Of a DNA stretch of 64,000 nucleotides, positions 1 to 11,994 are shown in pieces. The stretch covers positions 4,092,001 through 4,156,000 of the forward strand of contig CP085827.1 in assembly GCA_020809705.1 (NCBI GenBank), read 5' to 3'. Within the stretch, counting starts at the first letter, position 1. Each line of letters starts with the position of its first letter. This DNA is from Calonectria ilicicola (taxonomy: Eukaryota > Ascomycota > Sordariomycetes > Hypocreales > Nectriaceae). Both the position numbers and the translations under genes were made by a program. Under the pieces are notes generated by a model that was given only the letters and a program-made list of their open reading frames with translations, was not told where the DNA came from and ran no database searches.

Positions 1-621
1 TCGTCTCCTCTCTCATCCCCTCGTATCTTGACTACTCCCCCCTCACGGTGCCAATCGCCTCCTCTTTCCTCCCCTTCTCTCTTCCGCCCGGCACACACTC
101 ACTCACTCACACCCACACCCACACCCACATGTACGCGGCGCATCATCATCGTCGCATCCCGGATTCACATCCCCCAGTTCCCACCAGCTAACACACCTCC
201 ACCCAGGGAAGGCTCCCACCCCCCATATCATCGCCCTCACCAGCTAAAATCCTTGTCCCCGTGCTCTGTTCTGTTTGTCTGCACTAACCAATTCTCTTGA
301 CGTGCCTCTCTAAATTTCTTCCTTCAACCCTCAATTCCCCAACCCACGGCCCAGCGCCTGCGACTTTTTTTTTCTTGTCAACGCCTCGGTTCGGCTCGCG
401 TGCGCATCGCGACTTTACAAGGCGCGCGCATCCTGTCTTTCCCCCCACCTCCGAATCCCCTCGCCGCGTTGTTGCACTCGAGCACATGGGTTCTCTCGCC
501 TTGGCTTCTTTGTTCGCCCGAATATTTTTTTTTACTTTTTTTTTTTTTTCTTTTCTTTTTCCCTTTGTCTATTTTCATTCCCCTCCCCTGGCGGCGTCTA
601 CTCTAGCGTTGAGCTGTCGGC
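1..621 (+). promoter_or_regulatory. INO80 upstream region and 5' leader
   Basis: Pyrimidine-rich sequence with a CACTCACT/CACACCC simple repeat near 92-129 and long T tracts near 367-375 and 525-550. Reading frames here are low-complexity and open only from TTG or by chance. It probably holds the promoter and untranslated leader of the INO80 gene starting at 622. No convincing TATA box was seen. Confidence 0.6.
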
Positions 622-3600
622 ATGGACAAGAACGGGTACCATTCGTCGGTGCTGCAGCGACCGCATAGAGACGACGATGAGCGAGAGTCTCGTAGTAGCA
701 GTGCCAGCGCCAGCGCCCACAACCACGGGCACAACCACAGCCACGGCCATCATCATCACCACCACCACCACAGTCATCGGCGCGACGTCATAGGCGGTGC
801 AGACTCGTCCCACGGCGACGCTGGCGGTGCGACATCGTCTCTAACTTCAACGCCTTCGAATGCGACTGCGACTGCGACGGGGCCTGTATCTGGATCTGCG
901 AATGCGCACCGGCACTCCACCTTTAGCCTGCGCTCCCCCAAGCAGCAGCCGTCCGAGTTCCGGGCGCCTCCCTTTTCCTCTCCTAACCATAACCACAACA
1001 CCACCCCATCCAACAACTCGACCAGCAGCCACGCCCATCAATCTCCGCCTCGTCCGGCTCTGCCAAATCCCTACATGCCCTCGTCCACCTCGGGCGCAGC
1101 TGGCGGTCCAGTTGCTCCTCCCTCGCTGCCGCCCCCCACGGCTCTGAGCGCCCCGTCCGCCGCAGCGCCTCCTACCCATCATCACCACCACCACCATCAC
1201 CATCATCACCAGCACCAATCCAGCGCTCCCGCACCGCCCTCTGCCTCGCCGCTGCACCCCCCGGCCGGATACTACCCGCCGTCGTCGGCCGAGCACCAGC
1301 ACGCGCGCGACAAGCCTGCATCGCGTGCCTTTTACGATCCCACAACCGACACCACCAACGAACGTCGGGTTTCTGACGCGGCCGGCACTTCGTCGTGGCA
1401 CAACGCGCCCCAGGCCTCTACTCCCAAGGTAAGTATGGGGGCAATTAGCCTGCCGTTATTTCCTGAAAAATTGTCATATCCGCACATTTTGCACATTCGT
1501 GCATGTGTTTTTGGCGCGTTGCTCAATGGTGCTTTGTTGCATCCACTCAATCAATGCCGCTTAGATCTGCGCTGCGCTGCTCTGGCCGCAAGGACGCCAA
1601 AACGCCAACGCCAGATTTGCTTGTGCTGGCCTCAAACTTCCCCATCACGTTTTCGCTCCCCATTTAACCCTTTTACCTCCCAACTCCCAACTCCATCAAT
1701 GGCCGCACCATCCCGCACCCCGTTTTTTTCTCCCTTTCCATCCTCCATCCTTGGCCCCAACCAATCCTCTGCATCCCAGTCTTTTCCATCTTCATCTCCC
1801 TGCATCTCCAACTAATCATCGCCTCACTTTGATTGCTGACTTTTTTCCCTTTTCTCCACCATCAGGCCCGTGAACCGTACAGTTATTCACAGCCTGCTGA
1901 CCAACACTCCTCCTCGTACTACAACGGCTCGTACACGTCGCCTCGCGCACCATCGTCATTCAATCGCCCCCGTAGCCCCGTCTCCCATTCACACGCGAAC
2001 CCGTCGGCTGGGTCCAACAGCCCCCCTGGGCGGCAACCACACATGACTTCTCCCAGCTTGAGACATGGTGCTCCGCCCAGCATGAGCTCGACCACCAACG
2101 GGGCAACCGCCCTTCCGCCTCTCGGGAAGTCAGATCTGGCTGCTCCCTCACCCTCTAAGCCTGCTGCAGCGAGTGTAGGTCATCAAATCAAAAACTAATG
2201 TATCAGAGCTAACAGTTTGAAAGACACCCAGCCGATCCGCCGATCCTATGTCCTTTTCAAATATTCTTTCAAGTGCAGACCCTGCACCCAAGGCCCGGGA
2301 GCCTTCCCCTATCACTGAGGAACGCGAACCGGCCCCCAAAAAAGAAGTTAAACAAGAAAAGGAACAAGAATCCGAGAAGGCTTTTGAAGCTGCGCCCGAT
2401 CGCGATGATACCGAGGTTGAAAAGGAAGCCGAGACAGAGCCCGAGATCGCTCCTAGGGAGCGACAGCCTGTTGTCAAGAGAAGAGGTGGCCGTAAGTCGA
2501 TGAAGGGTCGGGCGTCTGACATCCGAGAGGCTGCCACTCCCAAAAACGGCCGCAGGTCATCTATCAAGGATTCACCCACTCCTCGCCCCCCAGCTAAGCG
2601 ACAGGCCAACGGCCAGCCCAAACAAAAAGCGTGGTCGACCGAGATGGAGAAGAAAATTCAAACTGAAGAAGCCCGCATTGATGGCGGTGTCGCATCTCTC
2701 GACGCCGATGAATTTGATGAAGAGCAGTACAAGGAGCGCGCCCAGAAGCGACGGCGCGTCATGGATGAGCTGGACGTGGAACAGGGCCGTATCCGACGCG
2801 ACATCTATGCTGCTACGGCAAGCAAGAAGCTTCTCCAACACTCCGACCTAGGCAAGCGACGATATGACGATATGTTTTACGATGACGCTCTTCACGAGGT
2901 TCGCGAGCAGGAAGTGTACGCCGAAAAGGAGCGCAAAAAGGATATGCAGCGCAAACGCCGCCGCGAAAAGTCTATGGCCGTCACCATGGAGCAAAAGGAA
3001 GCTGCCCTCGCTAGGGCCGAAGCTGCCGAGGATGAGACCGAACGCCAGAAGCACCTTCGCGATGCTGAGCGTGCCAGCAAGAAGGCGCAACAGACAAAAC
3101 TCATTCTCCAAAAGGGCATCAAGGGCCCTGCACGCAACCTGGAGCTCAATCTGGAGGGCGGCACCATGCCCTCGTTCCAAGCCTCAGATGCAGAATCTGG
3201 CACTGCCACCGGTACTGGTCGCAAGGGCAAGGGCCGCGGTGGACCTCGACCCAAGAAGTCTAAGGAACAAAAGCAGGCCGAGAAGGACTCTGCTGAAGCT
3301 GCACAAGCTGCCCTGGACGCCGGCGAGGAGCTTCCTACCAAGGAGGAAACTCGCGTGCGCATCAAGATTAAGAAGTCTAAAGGTGGTGATGCTGAAGCCG
3401 ACAAGGATAAGGAAAATAAGGAGCCCAAAGAAAAGGAGGAGAAGAAGCAAAAGAACAAGGATAAGGACAAGACTGACGATGTTCCTGAAAACGAGAAGAG
3501 ATTCATGTCCAAGGGTTATAACCAGATTTACGATCAAATTTGGCGAGATATGGCTCGAAAGGATGTCAACAAGACGTTCAAGTTGGCCGTGGACTCATAC

Positions 3601-6600
3601 GCAACCAAGGCTTCAAACCTCAAGAAGACTGCTATTCTTGCCTCCAAGGAGGCCAAGCGTTGGCAGCTGCGCACCAACAAGGGCACCAAGGATCTCCAGG
3701 CTCGTGCTAAGCGAGTCATGCGTGACATGATGGGCTTTTGGAAGCGCAACGAGCGTGAAGAGCGTGACCTTCGCAAGGCAGCTGAGAAACAAGAGATTGA
3801 AAATGCCCGCAAAGAAGAAGCCGACCGTGAAGCTGCTCGCCAAAAGAGAAAGCTCAACTTCCTTATTTCCCAAACCGAGCTGTACTCTCACTTTATTGGC
3901 AAGAAGATTAAGACGGACGAGGTTGAGCGAAGCACTGACAACCCTGATGTTGCCAAGGATCCTCACCAAATTCAAGAAAGAAAATTGGATGTCAGCGAAC
4001 CTACGAATGTCGGCCGAAAGGTTACCAACTTTGAGAATCTCACATTCGAGGAAGAAGATGAGGAGAACCTGCAGGCTGCTGCCATCGCCAATGCCCAGAA
4101 TGCCATTGAGGAGGCCCGCAAAAAGGCACGCGAATTCAACAACCAGGACGACGACATGGATGACGAGGGCGAGATGAATTTCCAGAATCCTACCGGGTTG
4201 GGTGACGTGGAAATTGAGCAGCCCAAACTCCTCAATGCCCAGCTTAAAGAATATCAGCTCAAAGGTCTCAACTGGCTGGTCAACCTGTACGAGCAGGGTA
4301 TCAATGGTATCTTGGCAGACGAAATGGGTCTTGGAAAAACCGTCCAGTCCATTTCCGTCATGGCATATCTCGCCGAGAAACACGATATTTGGGGTCCGTT
4401 CTTGGTTGTTGCCCCAGCTTCAACCCTGCACAACTGGCAGCAGGAAATCGCAAAGTTTGTTCCCGAATTCAAGATTCTCCCCTATTGGGGTAGCGCTAGT
4501 GACCGAAAGGTTCTTCGTAAGTTTTGGGATCGAAAGCACACTACGTATAAGAAAGACGCTGCTTTCCACGTGTGTGTGACATCGTACCAGCTTGTGGTAT
4601 CAGATGTTGCCTACTTCCAAAAGATGAGGTGGCAGTACATGATTCTGGACGAGGCTCAGGCTATCAAAAGCTCGCAGAGTTCGCGTTGGAAGTGCCTCTT
4701 GGGCTTCCATTGCCGAAACAGATTGCTGCTTACCGGTACGCCCATTCAGAACAACATGCAAGAACTTTGGGCCCTGCTGCATTTCATCATGCCGTCGTTG
4801 TTTGACTCCCACGACGAGTTTAGCGAGTGGTTCTCCAAGGATATTGAATCACATGCACAGAGTAACACCAAGCTAAATGAGGATCAGCTCAAACGTCTAC
4901 ACATGATTTTGAAGCCATTTATGCTTCGTCGTGTCAAGAAGCACGTGCAAAAGGAGCTTGGTGACAAGATCGAACTCGACGTGTTCTGTAATCTCACGTA
5001 TCGGCAGAGAGCTTATTACAGCAACCTGCGCAACCAAATCAACATCATGGATCTTGTTGAGAAGGCCACCATGGGAGATGAACAGGATTCAGGTACACTC
5101 ATGAACCTCGTCATGCAGTTCCGAAAGGTGTGCAATCATCCTGATCTTTTCGAACGCGCTGAAGTTCGTTCACCGTTTGCCGCCACCTACTTTGCTGAAA
5201 CAGCCTCATTTGTTCGTGAGGGTAACAACATCACTGTGGGCTACTCGACTCGCAGTCTGATTGAGTATCAGCTTCCTCGCCTAGTCTGGACAGAGGGTGG
5301 CCGTCTGGCAAAGCCTGGACCCGATAACCAGCTCGCAGGTTGGCGCAATAAAGCCTTGAGTCATATGATGAATATCTGGACCCCTGAGAATGTCCGCGAG
5401 AGCAGCCATGGCTCGAAGGCATTCTCGTGGCTTCGGTTTGCCGACACATCCGCCGGTGACGTCTACAAAGCCGCTCACCAGAGCCTCATCGTCCGAGCCC
5501 ACAACGAGCTGCAAAAGCAAGACCGAGTTGGCCAGCTTGGCGTTGTCTACTGCGAGCCTGAGGATGCCAACTTTACTCCTGCCCACGTACTCTTCCAGAT
5601 TCGAGCCCGACAGAATTGGGAACCTGTTGCCAACATCACTGGTGAAGGCATTCTCAGGAAGCTGATGAATGTTGCTCGGTCCGAATATATCGAATCGGGA
5701 CTGGGTCGGTTGGAACCTGCTGGTAGACCTCGCGCCTCGGCACCACCCATTGATGTTTTGTGTACCAGCCGGGCTGCCATTAATGAGAGACAGGATATCT
5801 TGTTTAGCCCAGCTATTCGCAAGATCTTTTATGGCCCAACCGTCTGGGACGAAAAGGCACTTATTCAGAACAAGGTGCCTTTGGATCTATACCCTACCAG
5901 GGAGATGCTGCCCAAACCCGACCATGAAAGGAGGGGCTTTACCAACATTTCAGTTCCATCTATGCAGCGGTTCGTCACAGACAGTGGCAAGCTTGCCAAG
6001 CTCGATGAGCTGCTGTTTAAGCTTAAGAACGAGGGTCACCGTGTCTTGTTGTATTTCCAGATGACACGTATGATTGACATGATGGAAGAGTACTTGACTT
6101 ACCGCAACTACAAGTACTGTCGTCTGGATGGTTCGACCAAGCTGGAAGACCGACGAGATACGGTACACGACTTCCAGACTCGCCCAGAGATTTTCATTTT
6201 CCTTTTGTCTACTCGTGCTGGTGGTCTGGGTATTAACCTGACGACGGCCGACACTGTCATCTTCTACGACTCCGATTGGAACCCCACCATCGACTCTCAA
6301 GCCATGGATCGAGCCCATCGACTGGGTCAGACCAAGCAGGTCACAGTGTACCGTCTTATCACTCGTGGCACAATCGAAGAGCGTATTCGAAAGCGTGCTT
6401 TGCAAAAGGAGGAGGTGCAGCGTGTTGTCATTACCGGTGGCGGCTCCAGCGTCGACTTCTCTGGTCGTCGTGCTCCTGAGAACCGCAACCGCGATATTGC
6501 CATGTGGCTGGCAGATGATGAGCAAGCTGCGATGATTGAGCAGCGTGAAAAGGAAATGCTCGAAAATGGAGAGTTTGAGAAGCAGCAAAAGAAGAAGGGC

Positions 6601-6874
6601 GGCAAACGTCGCAAGGCCGAGAACCCGGCCAGCTTGGACGACATGTATCATGAAGGTGAGTGAGCTTTCTCGATTGAGTAATGACTATATACTAATGTGA
6701 ATAGGCGAGGGTAATTTTGATGATGGTTCCAAGGGAGTTTCAGGAACAGCTACACCGGCGACACCGGCTGAGGCAGAACCCAAAGGTAAAAAGGGAAGAG
6801 GGAAAGGATCGAGCAAGCGGGCCAAGACGGCAAAGCAACGACTGGCTATTGCGGATGGTATGATTGACGCGTAG
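622..6874 (+). CDS. INO80: INO80 chromatin-remodelling ATPase
   Basis: Catalytic subunit of the nuclear INO80 complex, which slides nucleosomes and exchanges H2A.Z. Exons 622-1428, 1866-2174, 2224-6655 and 6705-6874 join in phase to 1905 residues. The intron ends are GTAAGT/CAG, GTAGGT/AAG with branch GCTAAC, and GTGAGT/TAG. The low-complexity N-terminus has two poly-His tracts (about 37-52 and 185-198). A highly charged region follows, then a DBINO domain (about 800-930). The SNF2 ATPase half begins near 1040, with Walker A DEMGLGKT at 1071 and DEAQ at 1181. The long INO80-type insertion precedes the helicase C lobe (about 1630-1750, [11 protein letters not shown]). The tail is basic. The exon 2/3 junction was chosen because it is the only pair that keeps phase and the MSFSNIL segment. 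The start ATG is inferred from the open frame after a leader full of stops. Confidence 0.95.
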
Positions 6875-7295
6875 ACGTGGACTCTGCGCCGAGTCGGACG
6901 GCGCGTGTAATAACAGGGAAGCATGGGTTGCAATAGCGGAATGACGGAATCATTTGTACTTTGCCGTTTATTTTTTTTTACTATCCTGTCATATGGAGGG
7001 CGAGCAGGTCTAGGCTTGAGCATGCAGCCTGGAAAGGAGTTGCTAGATGTGGACAATTAAAAGCCAAAAAGACGGGGCCTATTGAGGTCATGGTGTGTAT
7101 TATTATCCATAGACGGATGACATATTGCATTGGAAGTCTGCATTTCTCGTCAAGGAAGCCATTCGGTGCTGTGACCCGTTTTAATCTCAACAATTGATAA
7201 TTGTCAACGAACTGTCTGGCCTGCCACATCCGTTTTGCCATCATTCTACGGTGCCCCTGGGGTTGTTAGGCTCTAAAATCGGCGGCCTCACACAA
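6875..7295. other. Intergenic: INO80 3' region
   Basis: No supportable gene. It holds the 3' untranslated region of INO80, with T-rich stretches around 6970, and leads directly into the first tRNA-Glu. Short open frames here are chance. Confidence 0.5.
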
Positions 7296-7389
7296 TCCGG
7301 TATGGTGTAGTGGCTAACATTTCGCGCTCTCATAACTTGAGAGATTCAACTTGATCCGCGGAGCCCAGGGTTCGATTCCCTGTACCGGA
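7296..7389 (+). tRNA. tRNA-Glu(CUC) copy 1, with 23-nt intron
   Basis: It folds as a cloverleaf: acceptor TCCGGTA/TACCGGA, D arm GTGT...ACAT, anticodon stem TCGCG/CGCGG, T arm CAGGG/CCCTG around TTCGATT. The anticodon loop C-U-CUC-A gives Glu(CUC), decoding GAG. A 23-nt intron (7333-7355) follows position 37. Its first part (CTTGAGAG) complements the anticodon loop, the pairing expected for tRNA splicing endonuclease. A T-run lies just downstream. Exons are identical to six further copies in this window. Confidence 0.94.
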
Positions 7390-7951
7390 GTTCTTTCAAT
7401 TTTTGCCTCATTGTGTGGTACGTGACTTGTTTTTTTGCTAGGGCGTTGCTGGTTGGGGATGGATGTGGATGGTGGTGGGGTTTGTGGGCTAGAGGGGGAG
7501 AAAATTTTCAATTGTGGTGAGAAGTGAACTTTTAGGAGGGGAGGAAAATAAAAGAGGATATTAACTTTGACATAATTAAACCGAAATTTGTTAAAAGGAA
7601 AATGAGATGGAGGCTCTTGTTTAAAAAATAATAACAAAACAGGACTTTTCTCAAGCACTTGCTTTTAAGATAATTGTGCTCTCCCAACTAGCAAAGTGAA
7701 TTATTATAGATTGAAAGTCAAAGCTTAATTATTCCAAGCCAACTCCCAATCCTTTCGCTCAATCGGATAACAGAATCAGCGCATTTTAAAGCTTGGTTTC
7801 CCCTTATCCTAATTCGGTACCAACTGACCAAAGGGGCCGCACCTCGAATTACAACTTGGATGAGGCCAAGATTATCGCCAGGTGCTGCAAGGAATACATG
7901 TAACCAAATGTTCGAAGAGGTCAAAAGAAAAGGTCTTTCTAATCTCTCCTA
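7390..7951. other. AT-rich intergenic spacer between tRNA copies
   Basis: No gene seen. The sequence is visibly richer in A/T than the INO80 region. The only long frame on the minus strand (7314-7658) runs into the tRNA and has no domain-like content. Confidence 0.5.
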
Positions 7952-8017
7952 GGCTCCGCGGATCAAGGTCTCTTAGGTTTTAAGAGCGCGAAACGGTAGC
8001 CGCTCCATCACACCGGA
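7952..8017 (-). pseudogene. Degenerate tRNA-Glu pseudogene
   Basis: On the minus strand this matches the tRNA-Glu copies through the acceptor 5' half, D arm, anticodon stem, intron and variable loop, with scattered substitutions. The T arm and 3' acceptor half are gone: after the AGCC equivalent the sequence diverges. The anticodon loop reads CTCTTA instead of CTCTCA, so a transcript would show CUU, and the acceptor stem has no 3' partner. It is most simply a decayed copy. Confidence 0.8.
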
Positions 8018-8262
8018 GTTATTGCTGAGCCACTGGCTATCAGCAAACAGGGAGCTTTCTCTGATACACTTGTGACAGACAGGCTTTGTTATGAGTGTTG
8101 TAAAATTGGGCCAATTCAGCTTCTTGTTAAACAGAAGTAGCATCAAAGTAGCCAGAGCTGGGACTCGCGGCGTCAAAAAGAAGAAGGCAAGGACCAAGAC
8201 TCAATGTAGACATGGAGGAGGAGATTTGAGAAACAGCAAAAAGAAAGACAAATGAGTATGTC

Positions 8263-8356
8263 TCCGGTACAGGGAATCGAACCCTGGGCTCCGCGGATCA
8301 AGTTGAATCTCTCAGGTTATGAGAGCGCGAAATGTTAGCCACTACACCATACCGGA
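8263..8356 (-). tRNA. tRNA-Glu(CUC) copy 2, with 23-nt intron
   Basis: Exon bases match copy 1 exactly. The intron (8297-8319) differs from copy 1 at one base (CTGAGAG versus TTGAGAG). It lies inverted to copy 1 about 870 bp away, so the two can form a long stem. A CTTTTTG tract downstream fits a polymerase III terminator. Confidence 0.93.
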
Positions 8357-8795
8357 TTGTGGTTCTTGTTGTGGTGGAGTGTTGTGTTCTGGTGCTAAGT
8401 CGACGGCTGGTTGTGGGCGGTTGAGATTAGTGGGGCCCGTTAGGTTGAGTAACGTGGTGGAGAAAACAGCCTCCAGAAACCGTTGCTGTGCTTGTATAAT
8501 CCACTTGGAGCAAAGCTGAAGCTCTTGATAAACGAATTGAGTGAGAGTTTAGATCCATGTTAATGGGGGGTTGGAAATGACACTCAGGGGGCGTGCAAGT
8601 GTCTTGAGCGGCCCCAGTTAACACGAAGGCAAAGTGAATAAAACAAAAGCTCAGCGCTTTTGCTGTGTCATTTACCAACCCGTATGTGATCTGACCACGG
8701 AACAGCTTTCTCAAGTTACAGGCCGGAGCATAAAAAAAACAATGGTAACAGGAACACTCCGTGTAATCGCACAATAAGTCAAAAAGAGAGACAAC
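8357..8795. other. Intergenic spacer between tRNA copies 2 and 3
   Basis: No gene recognised. The minus-strand frame at 8427-8999 runs through the next tRNA and is a chance opening with no domain character. Confidence 0.5.
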
Positions 8796-8890
8796 TCCGG
8801 TACAGGGAATCGAACCCTGGGCTCCGCGGATCGAGTTGATTTCTCTCAAGTTATGAGAGCGCGAAATGTTAGCCACTACACCATACCGGA
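8796..8890 (-). tRNA. tRNA-Glu(CUC) copy 3, with 24-nt intron
   Basis: Exons identical to the other copies. The intron (8830-8853) belongs to the longer family, one base longer than copies 1, 2 and 7. Downstream CTCTCTTTTTGAC provides a T-run terminator. Upstream reads CATCAACAACCAATTA directly before the acceptor stem, similar to the leader of other copies. Confidence 0.93.
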
Positions 8891-9312
8891 TAATTGGTTG
8901 TTGATGCTGGGTTTCCAAACAGGTGCTAAGGCGATCCGGAGTGGCATGCAACTCACATCCGGGGTTCATACCATGATGCTCGAATTGTGTCGTGATCATA
9001 ACTAATGCATGCCCTGGTAATTTAGGCAGATAGAGAGAAAGGTGACTAGCTGCAATTGTGAGAATGTGCTTGACATGCTGGTTTGTTCAATGGCCTTTGT
9101 GGTAAACTGTTCCCGTTGTAACTCAGATTAGATGAAACTGGTGGTTAAATATAGACTCAGGATAATGTTAAGGCTTTGGAAGAAGTTACCAATGTACCTA
9201 ATGACAGTTGAGTGTTTTCTCACAAACCCAGCGGTTAGTTGAATGTCCAAAAAAGCTGAGTTCAAAAGACGAGCATCAAGTTAGACAAATGCAGAGCAAA
9301 AAGAAAATATCC
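8891..9312. other. Intergenic spacer between tRNA copies 3 and 4
   Basis: No gene seen on either strand; AT-rich sequence with only short frames. Confidence 0.5.
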
Positions 9313-9401
9313 TCCGGTACAGGGAATCGAACCCTGGGCTCCGCGGAACTGATCTCTCAGGTTTTGAGAGCGCGAAATGTTAGCCACTACACCATACCGG
9401 A
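9313..9401 (-). tRNA. tRNA-Glu(CUC) copy 4, with 18-nt intron
   Basis: Exons identical to the other copies. The intron (9347-9364) belongs to the short 18-nt family. Flanks resemble copy 5: GGATATTTTCTTTTTGCT directly downstream is identical in both, and about 20 of 22 bases upstream (CATCAA..CAGCCAATCA) agree. These two copies therefore derive from a duplication that included flanking DNA. Confidence 0.93.
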
Positions 9402-10084
9402 TTGTGATTGGCTGATTGATGTTACGAGGTGTCCCAGGCAAGCCCTATGAGGCCCGCCTTGAGACATGCTTCAACCTGGCCAAGACGAGTGACTTGGCAT
9501 CGTCAGATGCTTTGAGGCAGAGCTGTTGGAAGCATCAATTGGGTGACTTGTAAGCCCAGGACCCGTACTTGGTCATGCTTGTTGCATTGGAGGATGTAAT
9601 TTCTCATGATCGGAGAAAATACAGCCCGAGTCCAAAGCATCGTAACAATGGTGCCGGCCACTTCTCCATTGGGCCGTGGCAATGGGTCGAGAATACGCGA
9701 ATCCGAAAAAAGCAAAGCACCCACCATTGACTAGTGGTTCAGGTGGTGACACGTTTTTGGATGGCGAGTTATCCTCCCCGGTATTCTCGTCAGCACTTGT
9801 TGGCCCTAGGCTAGCACATGGGTTGCGAGCAATCCGAGTTCGCGACTAAGTTGTCCCATGCACCGGCGATGGGGCTGCCTAGTCACAGCCCTGGAACGGG
9901 ATCTTCAACCTTGGCCTTAGGTCCGTGGGCGGAATCTAATTGCGCATGGGTACCTGGACGGATGCCCGCGGGGGCCGGTCGATTGCACTTTTCAACATTT
10001 GACATAACAAGCCGCATTCCCGCACTCTAACCATCAATAACTGGGTCTCAGATAACTTAATCTTGTAAACCAATCATCAACACC
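9402..10084. other. Intergenic: upstream of the acyltransferase
   Basis: A 70-codon ATG frame at 9818-10030 ends 54 bp before the acyltransferase start and could be an upstream ORF if the leader is that long. It has no domain features. Nothing else seen. Confidence 0.4.
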
Positions 10085-11630
10085 ATGTCGAAGACCACGG
10101 CAAATGCTGGCCCGAAGCCCCGGGTTCTTCGCAAGCTGGGGTCGATGTAAGTACTTGGTACCATGTCTAGTTCAATCACTTATCTGTTTTAGGGAGCGAT
10201 ATCAAACGGCTTTGTTTGCACTGGACTATTATTGCGGGACGATAATCAGCTGTCGCTACAGCGTTCCCGGTGCCCTCTGCGACCGCGATTCTTACGACAA
10301 GCTTGTCGAGCATGTCGAAGTTGCGGTGGCGGACACTGTCCTTCAGCATCCACTTCTGCAGGTTGGACTCATCAAGGAAGCGACAAGGAAGCCATATTAT
10401 GTGACAATTGACCGTGTCGACTTGGCGCAGCAAATAGAGTGGCGAGTGGTTGAAGAGGCTGAAAAGTATGAACAAGTCTGCAGAGACGTGTTACTGCAAC
10501 AGATTGACACAAAATTTCCCGACGTCTCGGCTCGTCCGGGCTGGCGCCTGGCTATTCTGAGACTTGGCTGGAGCAATATGCTGGAGATCATGTTTGTCTG
10601 GAATCACAGCCACTTTGATGGAACTAGCGCCAAGATCTTCCATCAGACTTTGCTTCGATCTCTAAACAGCGGAGACGCACCTGGTCGCCCGAAGATAACA
10701 AATCACACCATTGAGACAAATGTGACGACGAAAAACATGCCTCCACCTCAGCACTCCTTGATAAAGTATAAAATATCACCAGGATTTGCTGCTAGCCAGA
10801 TCTGGCAAGAAATAAAACCCCCGATGTATAAGCAAGCACTTGGAGTTCCACATTGTACGACTCACAGGAAGACTGGGATTGTGAGCCTATATATTGACAA
10901 CGGAACTTTACAAAAGGCTCTTTCGGCTTGTCGGGCTAATAAGACAACCCTAACTGGCTTGATTCACGCCATTACATTTGTATCCCTTGCTCCACAGGTG
11001 CAGGAGGAAGACTTGGGGCAAATAGAGGCCGAGACTCCTATCAATCTGAGACCATTTTTGGACAAGTCGCGACAGAAATATTCCTGGATCGAGCCCACAA
11101 AGCTCATGCAAAATTGTGTCACCAAGTTGATGCACTCATTTCCGCGAGAGCTGGTGGAAAAGGTACGCACTCTGGCGCAGGATGCTGGAACTCCAGAAGG
11201 CCTTGATGCTCTGGAAGCTGTCGTATGGTCTGTCTCTGCGACTGTGCGAGGCGAAATCCAGGCCCATTTGGACAAGAAACTCAAAGATGATGGGACTAGC
11301 ATGATGCCTGTTGTTCCAGACTGGCGGGACTACGCCAAGGACACCGCAAAGAAATTACGAAAATGCACTTGGCTGCTCACTAATGTCGGAGTGATTGACG
11401 GGGAGCCCAAAGATGTTGGGACTGAGGAGGGATGGTCCATTAAGAGGGGCGAGTTTACGCTTAGTGCTGATGTTATTGCTCCTGTCTATAGCATTAGCGC
11501 TGTTGCTATCAAGGGAGGAGAGTTGGGTATTGATATTACCTGGCAAGATTCGGTTGCCGATGCTGAGATTGCCAAGAAGCTGATTGACAACATGGAGATG
11601 TGGTTGAAGCATGTTGCGTTCAAGGTGTAA
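10085..11630 (+). CDS. AATase-family (alcohol acetyltransferase-like) acyltransferase
   Basis: Predicted CoA-dependent acyltransferase of the alcohol acetyltransferase family, a relative of NRPS condensation and trichothecene acetyltransferase folds. Exons 10085-10146 and 10193-11630 (GTAAGT/TAG, intron splitting an ATG codon) give 499 residues, a usual family length. The catalytic HxxxD motif is intact as NHSHFDG with H159 and D163. A C-terminal TNVGVIDGE segment matches the second conserved block. No signal peptide or membrane helix is visible, so it is probably cytosolic. The substrate cannot be read from sequence; it could make esters or decorate a small metabolite. It sits between tRNA copies 4 and 5 with no synthase nearby. 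Confidence 0.87.
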
Positions 11631-11994
11631 TTATGATGGTGTAATATACCTTTTGCTGGATATTTAGCGTTGGGTTTCATGTTTATTAGAAATTAATTGA
11701 GAGAAAAGTTTTGCTAGAGATTATCAAGGTACACTCGTCCGACTAGAAACTTTGGATCTAGCTGAATATTGTCAATAGTCATGGTTATGTGCCAACGGGC
11801 TATGCACACCTTGCTGAAGAATAGCATGCCGGCCTTCAAGCTCCGTCTCTAAAATGAAATTTATTAAGATAGAATTATAGATCGATTCCTCTTAACCAAC
11901 AATGCTGGGCCTAAACCAATGCTAGAAATGCCCGCAGGATGCGTATGATAGGACTGAGTTGAGCTGCTGTTTTTCATCAACCAGCCAATCAGAA
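11631..11994. other. Intergenic: acyltransferase 3' region
   Basis: AT-rich 3' sequence after the acyltransferase, leading to tRNA copy 5. No gene seen. Confidence 0.5.

Noticed and set aside
92..129. CACACCC repeats as telomere-like sequence
   Set aside because: Unit is not CCCTAA and lies in a leader region next to a housekeeping gene; simple-sequence repeat only.
1429..1815. Reading INO80 exon 1 straight through to a stop as a separate 397-residue protein
   Set aside because: Good splice sites at 1428 and 1865 keep phase with the downstream exon; kept only as an isoform idea.
2148..4383. Several minus-strand frames opposite INO80
   Set aside because: Complement of Lys/Glu-rich codons giving Leu/Ser/Phe-rich products; the plus strand is clearly coding.
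9818..10030. 70-codon ATG frame before the acyltransferase
   Set aside because: No domain, untypical composition; at most an upstream ORF, not called as a gene.
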